Source: Hypomyces perniciosus (Eukaryota > Ascomycota > Sordariomycetes > Hypocreales > Hypocreaceae). From it: a stretch of 64,000 nucleotides of DNA. The position numbers were made by a program, and so were the translations under genes. This document shows positions 21,990-33,683 of the stretch, one piece after another. The stretch lies in the NCBI GenBank assembly GCA_008477525.1, contig SPDT01000011.1:248001-312000 (forward strand). Reading direction: 5' to 3'. Position 1 is the stretch's first letter, and the number at the start of each line of letters is the position of its first letter. The notes under the pieces were generated by a model. The model was given only the letters and a program-made list of their open reading frames with translations, did not search any database and was not told where the DNA came from.

Positions 21990-22777
21990 ATAATCAAATA
22001 ATCTTGCCGTCGGAATGATCACTGTCACTCGGCCAGCTTAACGCCGATTGCAGAACGGCGTGGATGATTCGATGTCCGGATTTGTTTGCCGGGGTTTGAA
22101 TCGCCCGCAGCGCTGATCTGCTGTCGTAGAGGATCGTTGCTGACGTGCGGCCCGTTCTCTCATCTTTATGTGCTAATTTATAGACCATGCTGATGGTGTA
22201 AAATATTCCAATAAGTTCTGCAACGTGGACCAACTGTTGTTCCATCGGTCCAACCTGGGTCTGTGGGAGTTGGCCACCTTTTCATCCTCGTTGAGCGTGA
22301 CAACTGCGGCGCCTAGGTGATCATGATGTCCCGAGGCATCCGAGTAGACGATGATGTCTGAGTTAGCTCGCATGGTCAAGGCTTTTTCCCTTGCTGTCTC
22401 TCGATCTGGTTCTATTTCGATCTCGTCGAACGCAGGGGGTGCCCATGGTGGCAGGGGTTTCGGATCGATGGTCTCCAATCTGTCCAGTCTTTCCAGACTC
22501 ATGGCCTTCAAAGACTCGGCCAGCGGGAGCCTAGAATATGACGGTACATTGTTCCGGTGTTTCTAAGATTGCAGTAAGGCGGTCCAGATAGGGTGATCAC
22601 GCGGCAGAGTGCGGAATTTGGTGATGGTATTCTGTGCACTATGGCGGAGGCGTATATGCGTCGGCCACACGTGCGCCTCCACTTCCATTGTCGATGTCGC
22701 CACTGTCTTGAAAGCGGAAAGTATGCGGATAAGCGCATTGCATTGGGTCGTTCCTAGTTGTCGGAGGTGGGTCTTTC
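21990..22777 (-). mobile_element. LINE fragment (RT end plus RNase H), third family
   Basis: From 22777 downward the minus strand encodes a LINE RT C-terminus (LGTTQCNALIRILSAFKTVA), one in-frame TAG, then RNase H with VYSDASGHHDHLGAAVV. After a frameshift it continues with VAELIGIFYTI and ILYDSRSALRAI, the D-E-D core. No 3' tail was recognised near 21990. It replaces the 5' part of the MFS gene that follows. Confidence 0.85.
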
Positions 22778-23182
22778 GCCCTTCAGGCAGTAGTCTCCCA
22801 AGATGACACCGCTACTGCAACAGCGACTTTTGGGTTCGTTTTCAATCTCGCTACGTCTCTTTCTATCGTCATCGGTGGTGTCATTTTCCAAAACTCGATG
22901 GATCTTCGAATTGCTTCCATGAGGTCACTTCCGGTGAGCTTACCTCATAATGTTACAGAAGCCATATCTGGAGGTTCAGCGGCAGCAAATGCTATAATTT
23001 TTGGCAGGATACAAGAGCCAGCCAGGAAGCTGGCGGTTAAAGAAGCGTTTGCATGGAGGAACATGTGGATTTTTTTCACTGGTATCTCTGCATTAGGTGT
23101 GGTGGCAAGCGCATTTATCAAGAAGCAAACTTTGAGCAAATCGCACGTGGAAACGAGGACCGGGATTAAGAATAGGGATTAA
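22778..23182 (+). pseudogene. 3' fragment of an MFS (DHA2-type) transporter
   Basis: The frame begins abruptly at the LINE junction with ALQAVVSQDDTATATATFGF, the start of a late transmembrane segment of 14-span drug:H+ antiporters. It continues through NLATSLSIVIGGVIFQNSM, a last membrane span (MWIFFTGISALGVVASAFI) and a short charged tail to TAA at 23180-23182. Roughly the last 130 residues are present, about a quarter of a normal transporter. The rest is not in the window, so this cannot be a functional pump. Confidence 0.85.
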
Positions 23183-24044
23183 CTGGTCTGTACGGAGTAT
23201 CCTTAACAGAACCCCAGTTAATCAGCCGGAACTGCAAGAGGTACAACCCAGCCGAGCGGATGGATAGATCCACCAAGATGAAGAAAGTAGCTGGTTGATA
23301 GAGCTTGAAGGCGTTGCGGAGATTTTAAGGGCTAGATAGCGGGACGGAGGGTCGACGAGGAGGGTCGACGAGGAGCCGCGGCGGGCTATTGCCGCACGTG
23401 GAGATGGTCACATGAAACGCGTCAGCTGGTATTTAAACTTTTGATTCACAGAGATGAATATGGTGTCACTGAGACTGATATTCAAGGCAACCAAGACAGC
23501 AAGCATCCTCGGTGCTTCTCCGAGTTGGGCTGCACTAAAATGATTGCCACTAGCTCATCTGCGAATTGTCGTCGACTTGTGTCATCTCCGGCTACCACAT
23601 TAATCCAATAATCATCATAGCCCAGAACGTGTAGAGTGATCATTTTGCTATTGGTAGTAAACAGCGTAATCAAAAACGGATGTCACAGTTTGCAAGAGCG
23701 ATGGGTGATGGGTAAGGTTGTGGCTACGGCCGATGAAGCTGGGAATCAGCCACGTACCACAATGCCTCGAACTGCCGAAATGGGGGTGGCAAGCAATACC
23801 AACTTAGGACCGGCGCTGGAGAGGGTGGCGCGGCTGTCGTGTCTGCTAGCGCCCCCTAACCCCCGCTAGATTCCGCCTAATTCCGCCACTTGTTCCATTC
23901 CCTCCCTGGCAGTCGAAAATTGACGCAGCAAAGGGATATAAATTAAGACAAATGCAACTACAGATGCAACATTCTCGAATAAATTTTATCCTGCTCTAGA
24001 AAAGAACGATCAAATTATTGAGTTTAATTCGAATTTCCATCGAC
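23183..24044. other. Intergenic, no supported gene
   Basis: Contains TACGGAGTA at 23191-23199 and a short GTCGACGAGGAGG tandem near 23350. Nothing else recognised. Confidence 0.5.
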
Positions 24045-24853
24045 ATGAGCCTGAGCTTGTTTATCATCGGGGCAGGTGCTCGCGTTGGCTGGGGCATCGC
24101 TCAAAAGTTTCAAGCTGAAGGTTTCAAAGTGGCCTTGGGTAGCCGCTCGCCAGACAAGGAAAAACTCGAGTCAAACGGCTTCATACCTATCACCGTTGAT
24201 GCATCAAAGACCGAGAGCATCGAACATGCCTTTGCGGAAGTGACACGCTTGTTTGGAGGCGCCCCGAATGTGGTGGTATACAATGGTAGGCTTACCACGG
24301 CTTACTCAAAAGAAAAGTTGCTAATATTCGATATTGCAGCTGTATCCGTACGGGGTATGCCGCGAGACTGGCAAAACGCATTCACTGTCAATGCGGCCGA
24401 TTTCGCTGAAGATGCCTCCGTCAATATCATAGGCGCATACACTGCGGTCAGAGAAGCGACTGCAGGATTTAACTCCATTGCAAATACCTCTGTGCCCAAA
24501 GTGTTTATTAGCACTGGAAACATCCTGCCATTTAAGCCAATGGCGATTGGTTCAACTCTGGGAACGGGGAAAGCAGCGCAGGCTCACTTGATGGCTATGG
24601 CACCCCTGTCGTATGGAGGAAAGGGCTATCGGTGAGTGAACATCTACAAGTGGTAAGATATTAACTAACTGTATGGAATTAAAGGTTCTATTTTGCCTCC
24701 CAAGTGACAACCTCTGGAGAGACGGTGGACTATCCTGAGTTGAGCGGAGAGGCACATGGAATAGCTTACTGGGACCTCATTCAACAAAAGCAGCAAGGCA
24801 TGTGGAAAGTCAACTTCACTCCAGATGGAAAGGTTTATTCACAGGAGATCTGA
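24045..24853 (+). CDS. Short-chain dehydrogenase/reductase-like protein lacking the catalytic Tyr
   Basis: Three exons: 24045-24285, 24340-24631 and 24685-24853, giving 233 aa. The N-terminus has a Rossmann βαβ with the glycine motif GAGARVG at residues 8-14. GSRSPDKEKL follows in the position that selects NADP. Ser of the active site may be in FISTGN. Where the YxxxK motif should be, the sequence is LGTGKAAQ, so Lys is present and Tyr is Leu. The first intron is 54 nt with no stop and could be read through, but splicing gives the normal VVYNA junction. Related fungal proteins are annotated only as SDR or NAD-binding. Substrate unknown. Confidence 0.85.
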
Positions 24854-25712
24854 AGTTCACGGTTTTGGACAAACTAGTTCTCGCCGGGATGGCACGAGCT
24901 GTGATTAGCATAGAAGTAGCCGCCCCAATGCAAAATCCAGCTTACCTCTGTGAGGCATCTTTCTTAATAATCCATTAATCTTGCACCCGACATTTACATT
25001 GTCATCTTATCTGACATTCCTCTAGCTCCGCCTAGGAGTCATTTGATTATTCACAGTTGAAGAGAATCTGATGACCTGCGAAACTTGCTTGAGCACAGCC
25101 ATCTGTGTCTACTGGAGTTCAGTAGAGTAGAAACTGTGCAAGGGGCTCCCCTGCCCCGATTTTGTAAGTCTCCTCTCGTTATAAAGCCCTTCCATGTAGA
25201 TTGTCCTGGTTCCAAGCAGATGCATTCCAGCAAGTGAGATTCATACTATCAGTAGGAGCCGTGATATATGAGGAGTGCCAGAGGAACTGAGGTGCTTGCA
25301 TCGATCCAGTAAGCGGTAAGGAGGAAGCTGCTAGTGGCTCATAACGTGATTGTCTCGAAGGCAGATACATGTCTTTGGTATTCAAATAAGCGTATCAGTG
25401 GCTTGCTGGAACTGCATGCTCCTGAAGAGAGGTATAATATATCCCCAGCAGGCAAGGCAAGGCAAGGCTAAGTGATGCGAGGAGAGGTAAGGCAAGCAGG
25501 GGGAGAAATGATCTAAATAGGCGACTTGGATGCATGCTTAGGAAGGAACAAGCCTTCTTCAACTTCGAAAATCGCATGTTGCTATAGCTAAAACCTCTCT
25601 GCCCTTTAATGGAATTGATTACAGACCCTCGGGCAAGTATTTATCGTTCAAACACTACTCTTAGCATCACTAACCAGATGCCCCAGCAGTCCAAATTTGG
25701 TATTCCGCACAT
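24854..25712. other. Intergenic, no supported gene
   Basis: A GGCAAGGCAAGGCAAGG run lies near 25451-25466. Nothing else recognised. Confidence 0.5.
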
Positions 25713-26568
25713 ATGGCTTCATCAGCAACTGCCTCAGGAGATTTATCTAGTCTACGGGCCTACCTCTCCATCGGCGAGCATCGTCCCCCATTTGGTCTTG
25801 TACCGCCTGGTGAAATTTCATCGTTGGACAATAGATCCTCGGCATTGGATAATGCGCGTATAGGTCCGCTCTACGCTGAAGCTTATACTAGAGAAGACGG
25901 GGTCTACCACTGTCCGTTAGAGGGAAAGGCATCCTGTCAGCGTCTACCCGTTGAGATGAGGTCCAAGAACCAGTATGTGGTCCTGCTTAGTGCGACTTTC
26001 TTCAAAGCTGACCACCTGCATAGCAAATAAGTTGACAGTCAAACACAGACATCTTCGAAGGATGTCCGTCCCCGTAAACGCTGGCGCCTGGATAAGCGTG
26101 AACAGGATCTATTAGAAGTCGAATTCAAAAAGCACAGGAATCCTTCAAGCGAGTCCAAGAGTCAACTTGCCAAAACGCTAGATCTCCATCCGAAGAAGAT
26201 CGATGTAAGTAGTAGGGTCTCTTCACTGTTCTTCCCCTAACGTTCAACAGACTTGGTTCAATAATCGACGGGCAAAACAAAACCGAGAAAGAAGAGCAGT
26301 GCATATGGCATCACAATTGCTGAACAGCCAGGTAGAGTCACATTTTACCGGGACTTCGCATGCCAGAACACTCCGCTGCGGCATTACAGAAGCTAGGCCT
26401 AACATGATTGATCCGCAATACTTTCCATACGTCGCCAATGAATCCAAGCTGACAAGAAAAACTGAAGGCCACCCGCAGGCACAGGTATCAAGTCTCGCTG
26501 TCGGTTATTCTGCCCTGTCCTATCCTGTAAGCAGGGAAGATCAAGCTGTCCTCCCGGGCCAGTTCTAG
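25713..26568 (+). CDS. Homeobox transcription factor
   Basis: Three exons: 25713-25972, 26039-26204 and 26251-26568, giving 247 aa. The homeodomain lies at about residues 98-155, opening with PRKRWRLDKREQDLLEVEF. Its recognition helix spans the second splice junction and contains the invariant WF-N-R quartet (TWFNNRRAKQNRERR). The N-terminal 86 residues are probably unstructured, apart from VYHCPLEGKASC. The C-terminal 90 residues carry no recognised domain. The protein is short for a fungal homeobox regulator. An in-phase upstream start was sought and not found. Likely a nuclear DNA-binding protein; targets unknown. Confidence 0.88.
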
Positions 26569-27221
26569 TCTTAGTGTTCTTAATCCAGATTTGAAGGGAC
26601 CGGTGATAGCCGGCAATGATTAGCACGATACGGTACGCAACCTCACTGGATTTGCTTCGCTCACCTAGTCTACATATGGGCCATTGCTCTCCGCGCTCTC
26701 GCCGTCTTGATCGCTAGTAAGGGTATCGGGCGCGACGCCACTAATGGTTTCTGGGGGGGCTTGGCGAAGAGATATATACTACAGGAAGAAAGCGGCTTGG
26801 ATGTGGGAAACAGGCTCAACATATGTAAGGCGCCAGATCAAAATCATATCATTCTCTTAAGCGACCTTAATATCCTAGTTCATCTGCATCATCTGCATCA
26901 TCTGCTTCTTGGTATTGGGAGACTTTGAAACGTCCAAAAAGCATTGGGTGAGCAACACGACTTAACTATACTAGAGCAGAAAAACGCCTGGGGTTGGGAG
27001 CCTCGAGGGCATACTCAAGTCCGACACGACATCTCCTTTTCTTGGTTCCCGCTCCGTAGGACAGGAATCGATGTGATGGGACTCGGTGGAGGTGTGGCTG
27101 GTTGTCGACAAGTTTCCAAATCCGGCTCTTGTGTTGCATCGGCCAGCTTCATGTCAACACCATAAGATATTTCGCTTCCTGACTCGAATGGTGTTCCATT
27201 CGAGAAAGCGTTGGGGGACGT
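26569..27221. other. Intergenic, no supported gene
   Basis: A CATCTGCATCATCTGCATCAT run is near 26880-26902. No coding signal. Confidence 0.5.
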
Positions 27222-28963
27222 CTAGCTACAGTGAGGATAAGTGTAGTCTAGCGGGCGAAAAGGCAGCTCGTTTCCCCAGTAGTCTTCCGGAACCTGAGAA
27301 CAGCAATGGGAGTCTGTAGTTGTTAGAGGCGTCGTCATGGAGGTAACAATACTTGCCATCTCTCTGGCTTGCGCATCATCCTGTGTGGTCGCAAATGCGG
27401 TGATATCATTGTCGCTGCGGAATCGTTCTTCAGACACCCAAGGATCTGCTCTCCCGATATGCCTTTTTTCCTCCCGGCATTTGACTACCCATTCCTGCAC
27501 ATTCTGCACCGCCATGGTAGGGGACTTTCTATATCCTACCAAGAACAACTGGATCTCGGCTGGACTAAATTCATCCTCCGGCACCTTGCTTGCAAAGTCT
27601 GCTGCTAGCTCCTTGAGCTCCGTCTCCTCTTCTACTTCCAGCTTCTTGAGCTTCGGATGTTTTTCTGTTTTGTCTGCTCCCTCTTTGCTCCTAAAGATGG
27701 AGAAGAAGAGCCGAGCGTTGACGTCACGGGTAGTTAGCCCAAGCTCGAGTTTTATGTCCACTCGGCCTGGTCGAAGTAGCGCAGCATCCAGACGCTCCAC
27801 ATGGTTCGTTGTCACGATCAGCACCCGTCCTTCCTGCGAACCAACCCCATCGATGACGTTCAGAAAAGTGGATAGGGACACCCTCCCTTCCGGTTCCTCT
27901 TTCGCATAAGATGTTGTGTCATGTTGTCCTGGAGTCACTGTTCTTCGATGTCGAGAGTGCGTTGAGTTGACTGCATCGATATCTTTGATAAAGATAACAC
28001 AACGTGCTGGTAGCTTATTGAATAACTCGTCCAGCGAGTCGTCATCCACGGTAGAAAGATTCAGGGTATAGATATCCAGATCACATTCGCCGGCGATTAG
28101 CAGACTCATGCTAGACTTTCCAGTCCCGCCCGGCCCATACAGCAGGTATCCTTTACGGTGAGGGATACCCTGCACAGAATACCATGCTTGTGATGCACGA
28201 AAACACTTGTTGTCCTCTAGCAGCGCGGTCTTCTCTTCCTCGTTAACGATGACGGTGTCTGGCTGTCTGATATCTACTGCCCTTGTCTTGTTCCAGTTGC
28301 CATCACGGTGCTTGAAGATAGAGGTCTTATTTTTGACTAACGCCAGGTATTGGGTTCGACATTTGCTGAGGAGATCCCTCAGGATATTTGAGGACCTGCC
28401 TATGCAGGAGACAGAGATCTCTTCTTTCGGAAAGAAGCGATCCCCTCTCTGCACTCCCCGGAAGCTAAGCAAGTGCTTCTTGTACCAGAAGAAGAAGGTC
28501 CCAGAAGATGAGTACTGAAGAAATTTCTTCTGGCTCCCATCCGAGTGGCCGTCGGCGACCCGTCTCTTTCTCGCGCCCACGCTAGCGATGGCGGAAGATG
28601 CATTCTGGGCAAATGGCTGAGAGGATATCCAGGCGACCAGCATGTCGTATGCTTCATCCGTATTGGAGACTTAGACAGTATAAGCTGCTGACTGTCAGAA
28701 ATTGTCACCAGTGATTTGGGGACCCACGAACTGAAATATATCTCGATAAATGCCTCTAGGTACGTGTAGGCATACTTGCCCAAGAACACGACGATCCCAC
28801 AGATACAAAGTATCCGAGCGTAGCCGTTCGCGTCACCAGTTTGAAGCTGGTGGAAAGCTGCAGAGATGTTGGTGAAGCCAGGGAAGAGGACTTCCAAAAT
28901 AGAGATTGGGTAGGGTGGAACTGGTTGGCGTGGCAGAGAATAGCTATCGTTGTATGCTGCCAT
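27222..28963 (-). CDS. BCS1-like AAA ATPase
   Basis: Two exons: 28963-28732 and 28669-27222, with a 62-nt intron whose donor is GTTCGT; 559 aa. Domain order matches fungal BCS1-like proteins. One membrane span lies at residues 51-68 (ILCICGIVVFLGKYAYTYL). A BCS1_N region follows, starting at DEAYDMLVAWISSQPFAQNA, and then an AAA domain with Walker A GPGGTGKSS near residue 258. The Walker B segment reads CVIFIKDIDAV where BCS1 relatives have LLEDIDA, so an acidic residue is Lys. Downstream VTTNHVERLDAALLRPGR is normal for the family. True mitochondrial BCS1 inserts the Rieske protein into complex III. This one belongs to the expanded, poorly characterised BCS1-like group, so its role is open. 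Confidence 0.88.
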
Positions 28964-30215
28964 TGTGGAAGCAATGTATGTGGACAGCAGGGCAAAAGAG
29001 TTATGGTATAGGGGCGTTGGGTCTGTAAAGCTGAGCTCAGTGAATCTTTCTTTGACTGAGGGGCTTCTCGATGGGCATCTAGGGCCTTGGGGGCCCCTTA
29101 TATGGACATTCCCTCTTGTACCACTTATCGGTGGATGTCCAACCCTCCTTTGACGGTCCAATATCCGGGGAAGATGATGAGGGGAGCCGGATGCTCCAGG
29201 ATCAAACCGGCAGCATATGGCTGCGGCATAATACAATGGCCTATGAGATCCATCATGAGGACAACGCGGGAGAGAAGCATCGGCAATCAAATACTTTAAG
29301 GATGAGTTCATGATGCGGCTTGCAGGAAATGCGATGGGCTCTGCATATTAACCTCGAATAGAGTTATCGTCATGATCTCCTGGATAGATGTGCTTCTAGC
29401 ATGCTGCCTACATAATACAGCCGTAAGACTATGTTTGCAGCATTCAAGAGGCCAAGGCATGATTGAATGAATGCGAGGGTGCATTATGTGGGTACTGCGG
29501 CACAGAGGCACAGTGGCACATATCCTTTATAGTTGAGTTAGAAGATGTTCGCAGGGTGCCGATCTACCCCACAGCTGTTTACGGAAACTGTTCCCCGAGC
29601 TGAAGCATTGGCTGTGTTCGGGCTGCTATATTGTTTATCGACGACTTGACCCGAAGATAGCTAGTTTCGAATAACCGTAGCGACTTATTTTTAAGGTAGA
29701 ATGTAGAAGATAGAAGCCTGTAGTAAAGATCCACGGACAACACTCATATTACGTCGAATGTATGTAAATGAAACCATTCCACAGGCCGCTGTCAAGAAAT
29801 CCCAGTGGCAATTCTACGTACAGCCGACAAACAGTAATAGCAAGTCAACGGGCTATTTTCTTTTCGCCCATTGGCCTAGATCATTTCCATGCTCACCACA
29901 GGGTTTCAAAATTTCCGAACGTTTTCTTAATATGCCACTTTGGCCTTTGGACTTTTGTTGATGTAGTACCACTGTCTAGGGTAAAGGGGTAGTTTTCACG
30001 GGACCCCAAGATTCTACCATCACAAGCCTGAATGTAATGATAAGCGTGCCGCCTGAAATAAGGAAGTTCCGGATGGCTTTTACTGATCCTCTTTAAGATC
30101 CTGATAGACTTCAACGTCAAGATATTGTAGGAAATGGCATCTCGCTTGGTTTCTGCCACTCCACAAATAATCCATCATCCTAGCATTATCCTTGATGACA
30201 TGGCATACATAACGG
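28964..30215. other. Intergenic, no supported gene
   Basis: The frame upstream of the ATPase ATG is open by chance. Nothing else recognised. Confidence 0.5.
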
Positions 30216-32258
30216 CTAATAAGTCAAATCGATTGTGTCAATCCCAAGTCTCAGCGGACGCGCTTCAACAAGAGGTCTATCCTGTCTCTTCTTACAAACC
30301 GGACACAAGGGGTGTTCCGAAGCAGTGGTAGCGGCCCATCTTCTCCAACAATCGCCGCAAAAATGCATGCCCTGCTTCATTCAGAATCCACAGCTTCTAT
30401 TTGGGGATGGAATCTTACCACAGTCTGTAAACTCAAGCTCCTCTGATTCGCATATAGGGCAGTACTTCCACATATACTGTCTGATGGTCTCTCCTGCAGA
30501 GGGAGCAACCACAGACGCTGGATGCTCAACAACGCAGAAGTCTACGACGCGGAGGCACAGGCCGCCGTGAAGGCCATGGAGCTAGTGACTAGACGCATAG
30601 AGGAAGACCGCACGATACAAACAGCCTACCTCTTCCTGGACAACTCGTCGGTTGTCGACGGGCTGCTTGGCAAGCCCCCCCCTTCCATGCAAGGAGCGTA
30701 CATACGCTTCCAGAAACTAGCACAGAGCATCTCGCCCTGCAGGACCTTCGTCTCGTGGGTTCCAGGACATGAGGACATCATGGGCAACGAACAAGCCGAC
30801 CGTTTGGCTAAACGAGGCGCGGCCCTCCCCGCCGCGCCACAGAACTGGGCTACGATCACACATATCAGAAGATGGACCAAGGAAGAAGTCGCGGAGGTAA
30901 GGGAACGAGACTGGCTCGGCAGGACCCCGGAGGGCTACGAACGATGGGGACTCGGGGCCCCAGCTTCCCCCCCGGAACTCAAGCTCCCACGCCCCATCCT
31001 CCACAGGCTTCTGGCAGAAAGATCGGGACATGGGGACTTCCAAGAATACCACGAACGCTTCGGGCACGACAGAGAGTCTGTCTGCAAGTACGGCGAACCA
31101 AGGAGACAAGGCCACTTCGCGGAATGCAGAATGGTCAGGCCTTTCCTCCCAGACATCCCCCCAGGAGAGACCCCCCTCTCTTACCTACTCGGACCTACAG
31201 GAAGCAAGGCCTTCCAGAAACTAGTGGAGGAAGCGGACCCTTATGGCCCTCCCCCGGCGGAAACAGATTGACACCACCCAGATTGACCCTTTTTCCTTTG
31301 TAAATTGAAACTCAGCGAACAGCGGCGCAAGCCGCGGGCTCCTGACGTCCTATTGCCCATAAGGGATTTGTGTAACTAGCTTACTTAGTGGACGCAAATA
31401 ATAAAACAAACAAACAAACAAACAATGTTGCTCTTCTGGGATACCCTCATGCAGCCGCAGGGCGCGCATTAAGGTTCAATAACAGCCGCTTGCTTCACCG
31501 CCTTCCTGAAGTTCGCCGCAGTGATGGCCTATCACAATCTGTGCCATTGCCGACCGCACGCAACTGTATTGGCTCGTTAAGTGTTTTCGCACAACATTCA
31601 CCTTCCGAGAGGCCGCCACTTGAAGTTCGCGAATCATCACGACACGCAGACGGATGCCACGATCCAGAAGCACGAGGGTGTCGGGGACAGCATTCGATAC
31701 GATCACTGTACTGCTCCTCTATCGTGGAATACAGGTACATCTCGCTTCTCAGTTTTCGCATACTGCGCACGACGGCTTCAAAGGTCAGAATCGCTTCCTC
31801 CATGTGCTTAGCACACTGACGAAGACAGCGCTGCATCGGCTGCCTGGATCTTGCGCTGTGAGACGTGCTTGAAGTGCCGATGATGGTATCGTGCAATGCT
31901 CTGCTGCATTCGACAGCTCTATCTAACGCGGATATCCTTCGCCGGTGTCTTCCACGCCTCGGGTCCCTCTCCATTTTGAAAGAAGTCTCCTCATCTGGGC
32001 TAGAGTCATCGCTTGACGTTAGTGGTTGTCCATCCGGCGTTTGAGGGGCGTCGGCGGGGTCTGCGTCATCAGGAACGATGAAATCGGCCAGACTGCCCAT
32101 GCTGTCACTTGCTGTGCCCGACCAATCGCTATCTTAGAGCTAGTCAGTGCTGAAATGCCCAGTCAGAGTGACGATTGAGGGACGTTACCAGAATTTTCGG
32201 TTGACTGAGCTTCAACATCAAGTGCATCAGCAACTAGCTCTTGGTCGGAACTACTCAT
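30216..32258 (-). pseudogene. Coiled-coil/RING-finger gene split by a LINE
   Basis: Exon 1 is 32258-32189, then a 56-nt intron, and exon 2 runs from 32132. The protein begins with an acidic Ser/Asp-rich region (SDWSGTASDSMGSLADFIVPDD) and continues helical (KHMEEAILTFEAVVRSMRKL). A frame change in a C-run near 31685 is needed to reach LLDRGIRLRVVMIRELQVAA. A further stop and frame change precede the LINE at 30510-31424. On the other side the minus strand resumes with YMWKYCPICESEELEF, then an in-frame TGA at 30383-30381. MHFCGDCWRRWAATTA and LCPVCKKRQ follow, a RING-type zinc ligand pattern, ending at TAG 30218-30216. The gene was probably an E3-ligase-like protein and is now dead through insertion and point lesions. 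Confidence 0.72.
30510..31424 (+). mobile_element. Tad-like LINE fragment (AAAC-tail family, copy 3)
   Basis: RNase H and knuckle region in one frame from about 30522 to 31271, 3'UTR, then (AAAC)n tail. It is almost identical to the minus-strand copy 12205-13123, including the Cys-to-Tyr change in the knuckle and the 5' start point. One base is missing near 30530 relative to that copy. It interrupts the RING-type gene. No target duplication was identified. Confidence 0.9.
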
Positions 32259-33139
32259 CTCTTCTGCCGGAGGAAATCACCAGGGAGAAAAAGACGAATA
32301 AGAGTTAAATTTGCTCGTAAGTGAAGATTTACGGTCTACTTGGTTATGTATATATATTCGTGCATAGCAATAAGATGCTGTCCGCACTCAGCTCACAGTA
32401 CGTACCGTCACATCCACAATTATCACACGCCCTCACATTACATATGGCATTTGAACCACCGTTCTTTGTCCAGCTCTCACGCCCTACTCAGACGCTTCCG
32501 ACCTTGTTGTGATTGAGGCAGAGAGTCGACAACTTGCTTCTCGGCATCAGGCTATGCTGCGATTGCCTAGCAGAGAATGTGGTCCTGGCCTGTTGTAGTA
32601 CGTTATATGTTATGGTTGTGCACCCTCTTGTCTACTTTTACATGCAGTTTGAAAGGTGAACCTACATCTGGGTCATATACGGGCTGCCTTTGAAAGCTAG
32701 AAGCGCACGACAGCGCAATGCTGAAGATAACGATGGAGAGGTTTGATGTACATAACAGTTAAAGTAATTACGGAAACCAACCAAGGCGGACCGGACCACT
32801 CGACCATTGTTTGGTGTCCTTTTTCAAGGAAAGTTCCGACAGTGTGGTTTACACTAGCTTCCCTTGACTATATTCTGAGAGGCGAAATGCCAAATCCAGA
32901 AATGGTGAAGCAAATAAAGAAAGAGTGGGTAATGGTCAGAGCAGCAACGAATGGGGGTCAGAAAGTATTACCAGGCGCCTCAAGCATTCCAAGTTACCCT
33001 CACATAATTCTTAAAAGGGTTTCAAGGGGCATATTTACAGTGTATCGGAATCATCAATTAAACACAATATTACTATGCAGGCCTCTATGCCACAACGATT
33101 ATACATTAAGCGTTAGATTCATCATAGCCAATGGGGGGG
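32259..33139. other. Intergenic, no supported gene
   Basis: A 135-codon plus frame at 32743-33150 starts in a plausible context but shows no domain and overlaps the repeat below. Not supported as a gene. Confidence 0.45.
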
Positions 33140-33450
33140 CAGTGACATAATTTGTACAATGTGTCAACCTCAGTAACGGATAGTTCCACATCACGGCACA
33201 TTCCTTCATTCCAACAAACATTCCTTGATTCCCAACTAGCTTGCAACAACAGCCGGATCCGTAAGTCAATGACGATATCATGACAGCTAGTTTTCCTAGA
33301 TCCGGGTGGTCATGATCAATTAGTTAGCAAGTTTTCATGTATTTAAGCAACAGCTTTTCCCACCTAACTTGGGATCAGCAAGAGTGTCGAATTCTATCAT
33401 TTTATGCACCTGCAAATGAGCCCTCATACTGTTGATATATGATTGATACA
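33140..33450 (+). repeat. Duplicated promoter-like block, copy 1
   Basis: Homologous to 45185-45470. It holds a TATTTAAG box at 33340-33347 and, 3 bases further, a 33-nt stretch (33351-33383) identical in both copies. An 8-codon ATG..TGA frame lies at 33416-33442. It lies upstream of the small coiled-coil gene at 33684. Confidence 0.75.
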
Positions 33451-33596
33451 ATGTATGGAGTATGGAGTTTGCTTTTAAATTTGTTTAGCCTTGACCCGTG
33501 GACGCACTAAAGCGAAAGGTTACTAATGGGCCAATCCTGGTGATGGGGATAAAATAGGACTGTCTGTCACAGCCTTATTCCCGTGCGTCCTACGGA

Positions 33597-33604
33597 GTAT
33601 ATAA
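33597..33604 (+). promoter_or_regulatory. TATA-like element of the 33684 gene
   Basis: TATATAAA directly overlaps the end of a TACGGAGTA site (33591-33599), about 85 nt before the ATG. Confidence 0.45.
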
Positions 33605-33683
33605 ATTGGGCTTATAGGTTTCATTCCCTGGTATCCAATAGCCAAATTTCAGCCGGACAGCGTGGGGTCTCGAATGATTTGTA

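Noticed and set aside
27337..27909. 190-codon plus-strand frame opposite the BCS1-like ATPase
   Set aside because: Antisense shadow of a conserved coding exon; Ser-rich composition is typical of such shadows.
30522..31303. Additional long frames on both strands within the LINE
   Set aside because: They mirror exactly those in the other copy at 12323-13125 and are GC-rich shadows of the RNase H frame.
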